The position numbers were made by a program, and so were the translations under genes. From assembly GCA_004026145.2 (NCBI GenBank), contig CP034975.1, positions 23,660,111 through 23,724,110 on the forward strand: a stretch of DNA of 64,000 bases. The letters are read 5' to 3'. The notes below the pieces were generated by a model, which had not been told where the DNA came from, searched no databases, and saw nothing but the letters and a program-made list of their open reading frames with translations. How positions within the stretch are numbered: position 1 is the stretch's first letter; the number at the start of each line of letters is the position of its first letter. This stretch comes from Takifugu bimaculatus. Taxonomy: Eukaryota; Chordata; Actinopteri; Tetraodontiformes; Tetraodontidae. Positions 60,980-64,000 of this stretch are shown piece by piece.

Positions 60980-63124
60980 CCAACCAGGAAGAGATCTCAA
61001 GTCTGGGACCACTTTGAAATGGTGCCGCCGAACAAGGTAAGTGTTACAAACGTGTTTTTCAACTCTTATTCACACAGTAACAAATAATAAACCACACACA
61101 CATCTCATTTTTAATTTGCAGGTGAAGTGTTTGGCTCGGTCATACCTCATCATTGATGACGTGTTATTATTATATGTCGGGAACAAAGCAAACATGAGAA
61201 TGAAGCTGGTGGTGCTGCTGTGATGACGTTTCCACCAGGTGAGTGGGTGCTGTTCCAGGCAATATTAAGAGTAACTTTTAAACTTTACTGCGCAGGTTTG
61301 GGTGTATAAAATTAGTTAATTAACTAAATTAATCTTGTTCTGCTAACTTCCATATTTTATGTAGCAGGAAGCAGGAGCTTGATGAAGCCCTAGTGGATTT
61401 CATAGTGAAAGATTCCCAGCCTTTCACTGTGGTGTCTGATCCTGGCTCCTGTGCTCTGGTGCCTAAACTGGATCCCACATGCACCCTTCCATCAAGGCAG
61501 ACAGTTAAAGCCATGGTGGAGAGGAGGGATGTGGAAGAAAAGGAGAAGGCCAAGGCAGCCCTGCAGAATGTTGACAGTGTCAGCTTGACCGCAGATATGT
61601 GGACCTCCATCAACATGGATGCGTATCTCGCTGTCACCTGTCATGCTATTCATGCAGGTGAACTCTCCACCACCCTGGTGGGAGTTCGGCCTTTTCCTAT
61701 CAGTCACACAGCAGAGAACATCGCTGGAACTGCTCGAGAGCTTTCAAGGGAATGGGCTCTTGAAGAGAAGGTGAGGTGCTTGGTGACTGATGCTGCAGCA
61801 AATATGATTGCTGCAGCAAATATTCTGCGGGTGCAGCACGCCGTCTGCCTGGCTCACGCACTAAACTTAACTGTCAAAAAGGCCATGGATGCTACTCCTG
61901 GGCTAGATAATATGAGATCAAAAACGAGGCGGATGATCACCTATTTTAAATCAAGCACCACCGCTAAAGAGAAGCTGCAGCAGATCCAGGTGCAAATGGG
62001 CCGTCCTGTCACAAAACTAATAATTGAAGTAGACACAAGATGGAATAGCACCTATGAGACGCTGCAGCGTCTTTATGAGCAGAGGGATGCAGCTGCAGCT
62101 GCTCTGACCACTCTGCCCACAGATTTGGACCTATTGACTGCAAATGACTTTGAGTGTGCATCTGAGTGTAGGAAGATACCGTCACCTTTTCATGCTGCCA
62201 CCGTAGAGCTCTCACATGAAAAGAGGGTGTCGGGATCAAAAATAACACCCCTGATAAAAATGCTGAAGCATGCTTTGAGTGAGCTGATGGCACAGAACTC
62301 AAACACAATGGCAAAAGACCTTGGCATAAACCTCAATAGAATTATGAATGATAACTCAGTGGAATAGAAACCACAAGCATCTTCTCTTTATCATCATTAC
62401 TTGACCCAAGATTTAAAACACTCGGATTCCAAAGCCCTTCAAATGCCGAGTCAGCTGTGCACCGGTTAAAATCGGAGTGTGCGGCATTGTTGTGGAATGC
62501 ACCCACCCAAGAGGACCCGCCGTCCACTTCAACAGCACAGCCAGAACCAGCTGCTTCTTCCCAAGGTACAAAAATTATAGAATTTGGATCAATAGATTTA
62601 TTTGCATTGATTCATGTAGAGACTAAACTTTATCTAATGTTTTATTTTAAGTCATTGATCCGTGGAAGCTGTTGGACAGGGATGCTGAAGAAGCAAGAGC
62701 GTCCAGGAATGCCACCGCTGATGCCATAGTGGAGGTGCAGCGTTATCTGTCAGCCCCTCCACTTGAACGATCACAGGACCCTCTGGTGTACTGGACAACA
62801 AACAAAGCCCTATACCCAAATCTGTACCACCTGGCAAACCAGTACCTCGCAACACCAGCATCCTCTGTGGCCTGCGAGAGGGTGTTTTCTAAAGCTGGGG
62901 AAATAGTTTCAAAAAAGAGAAACTGCCTCAAACCCTCGACTGTGGAGAAACTGTTGCTTTTAAATAAAAATGCACAGCGCACCTTAGGCCCATACCCCCC
63001 ACCTGTTCCTAAAATATATAGAAAAATAATACAACATCAAAAGTGCACGCTTGCTGGGTCATCAACCTTTTGCATGGCTGAATACAACCAATGCGCCAGC
63101 AGATGGCCCCCGCGTTCGAAATGA
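60980..63124 (+). pseudogene. hAT transposase (BED-type), frameshifted
   Basis: A short exon gives RKRSQVWDHFEMVPPNK before a GTAAGT donor, the start of a BED finger. The following finger exon is degraded. The main exon (about 61368-62367) reads ELDEALVDFIVKDSQPF, SVSLTADMWTSINMDAYLAV (first catalytic D), RCLVTDAAANMIAA (second D), HAVCLAHALNLTV and DTRWNSTYETLQRL. A one-base-class frameshift near 62360 moves the reading to FSLSSLLDPRFKTLGFQS. After an intron, 62672-63124 gives the C-terminal dimerisation region with DPLVYWTTNKALYPNLYHL and SSVACERVFSKAGE (catalytic E). Apart from the finger exon and one frameshift it is almost whole, so it is a young copy. Confidence 0.85.
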
Positions 63125-63169
63125 TTGAAGCTTCGAGTGATAAACCAATTTTCAACACAATGGTTCAAA

Positions 63170-63703
63170 ACCTATCACGGACAGGGACAGGAAGAGGATG
63201 GACAGACTGGTAAGGAGGGCCAGCTCTGTCCTGGGATGTCCCCTGGACTCGGTGGAGATGGTGGGAAACGGAAGGATGATGGCTAAGCTGTCATCCATGT
63301 TGAACAACACGTCCCACCCAATACAGGACACCCTGGCAGCACTGGGCAGCTCCTTCAGTGAGCGGCTGCTCCACCCTCGCTGCGTGAAGGAGAGGTATCG
63401 CAGATCTTTCCTGCCGGCTGCTGTCAGACTGCACAATAAACATAACACCCGCTAACACAATCTGAATATTATATATTCTGATATGTATATTGTATTCACC
63501 CTCTGTACTATGTACAGGTACACAGAGGCCGAGTATCCATTTATCTGGATTATTGTAAATATACATCCTCTTTGTATATTCCAAATCCTGTTCTATTTGA
63601 TTTTATCTTATTTTTCTCTGAGTGCTCTTGCTGCTGTTGTTGCACTGTAAATTTCCCCGTGTGGGACAATAAAGGATCTGAATCTGAATCTGAATCTGAA
63701 AAG
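63170..63703 (+). mobile_element. 5'-truncated L2/CR1-type LINE, nested in the hAT
   Basis: Contains the C-terminal part of an L2-like ORF2 (SSVLGCPLDSVEMVGNGRMM, LHPRCVKERYRRSFLPAAVR) and ends in an (ATCTGA)n tail. GGTTCAAA flanks both sides (63162-63169, 63704-63711) as target duplication. Removing it restores the right end of the host hAT. Confidence 0.88.
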
Positions 63704-64000
63704 GGTTCAAAGCCTCATGAAGCCTCATTTGACATCACTAGAGAACACGAGGCGAAGGGCTGGAGCTCTCTGTGGGCTGGAGCTCTCTGTGGGCTGGAGC
63801 TTTCCACATGCTGAAACATGTAGAACAATCCGGCACCAGAGACAAAGAGGCTGAAGTAGGAGCCAGTTAGGCAGAAGGAGCTGCAGGAGTGCCAGAGGCT
63901 CAGCTCCCAGAGATCAGCCCGCCCCTAAATGCTGCTCCTGCAGGTAGAGGAGGAGGTGAGAAGTCTGAGGGACAACCAAAACAGAACCACAACAGAGGAC

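Larger units (their letters stand above)
60664..63743 (+). mobile_element. 3.1-kb hAT element with nearly complete transposase, unit 3 only
   Basis: The flanking direct repeat is AACACGAG (60656-60663, 63744-63751), which is single-copy in unit 1 (43660 area) and slightly changed in unit 2. Both ends share the degenerate terminal pattern GTGATGT...GGCTTCGAACC on the left and its inverse GGTTCAAAGCC...ACATCAC on the right. It carries the transposase described separately and a later L2-type insertion (63170-63703). Confidence 0.82.
55300..64000. repeat. Tandem segmental repeat, unit 3 (runs off the window)
   Basis: Matches unit 2 at an offset of about 9135 bp. It contains the 5' part of gene C and a unit-specific 3.1-kb hAT at 60664-63743. 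The receptor tail exons expected for the next gene would lie beyond 64000. Confidence 0.9.

Overview
The window is vertebrate genomic DNA, almost certainly from a ray-finned (teleost) fish. It carries two connexin genes in the order and type expected for the GJA5-GJA8 pair, intron-split immunoglobulin-superfamily genes, dense microsatellites, and a transposon mix typical of fish: hAT elements, an L2/CR1-type LINE, RNase-H-bearing LINE scraps and a Penelope-like remnant. No bacterial, plasmid or CRISPR features are present.

Region 1 (1-24,000). Two divergently transcribed connexin genes, each with an uninterrupted coding exon behind a splice acceptor: a gja5-like gene on the minus strand (1847-2995) and a gja8-like lens connexin on the plus strand (20584-21834). 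About 17.5 kb of apparently non-coding DNA with many simple repeats separates them. An inverted repeat of about 240 bp and about 94% identity (3662-3908 and 19152-19397) lies upstream of both genes, in the same orientation relative to each.

Region 2 (25,700-38,500), minus strand. A complete three-Ig-domain, nectin/PVR-like receptor gene can be assembled from seven exons (25757-31697, 394 codons). Next to it is a damaged tandem duplicate (33186-38382) that has lost half of its V domain, all of the second Ig domain and half of the third. It carries a 2.5-kb L2-type LINE and has no cytoplasmic exon.

Region 3 (38,650-64,000). A 7.5-9.1 kb unit is repeated in tandem about three times (starts near 38650, 46145 and 55300; the third copy runs off the window). 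Each unit holds exons of a small minus-strand receptor: signal peptide, one V-type Ig domain, a transmembrane segment and a tyrosine-containing tail. For the middle gene seven exons join in frame to 258 codons. The tail exons of genes B and C lie in the neighbouring unit on their left; gene A has lost that part at the array edge. The three V exons are almost identical except for clustered amino-acid replacements at the positions of the three CDR-like loops.

Each unit carries the same ancestral hAT insertion, but the copies were gutted differently: units 1 and 2 keep the BED finger and C-terminus, unit 3 keeps the middle and C-terminus. Younger insertions hit single units, so the other units serve as empty sites: a Tigger/pogo-type MITE (51017-51498), a 1.1-kb hAT inside a coding exon (52645-53756), and a 3.1-kb hAT with a nearly whole transposase that itself holds an L2 fragment (60664-63743). 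The biology is that of two connexin channel genes beside a fast-turning array of Ig receptors remodelled by transposons.
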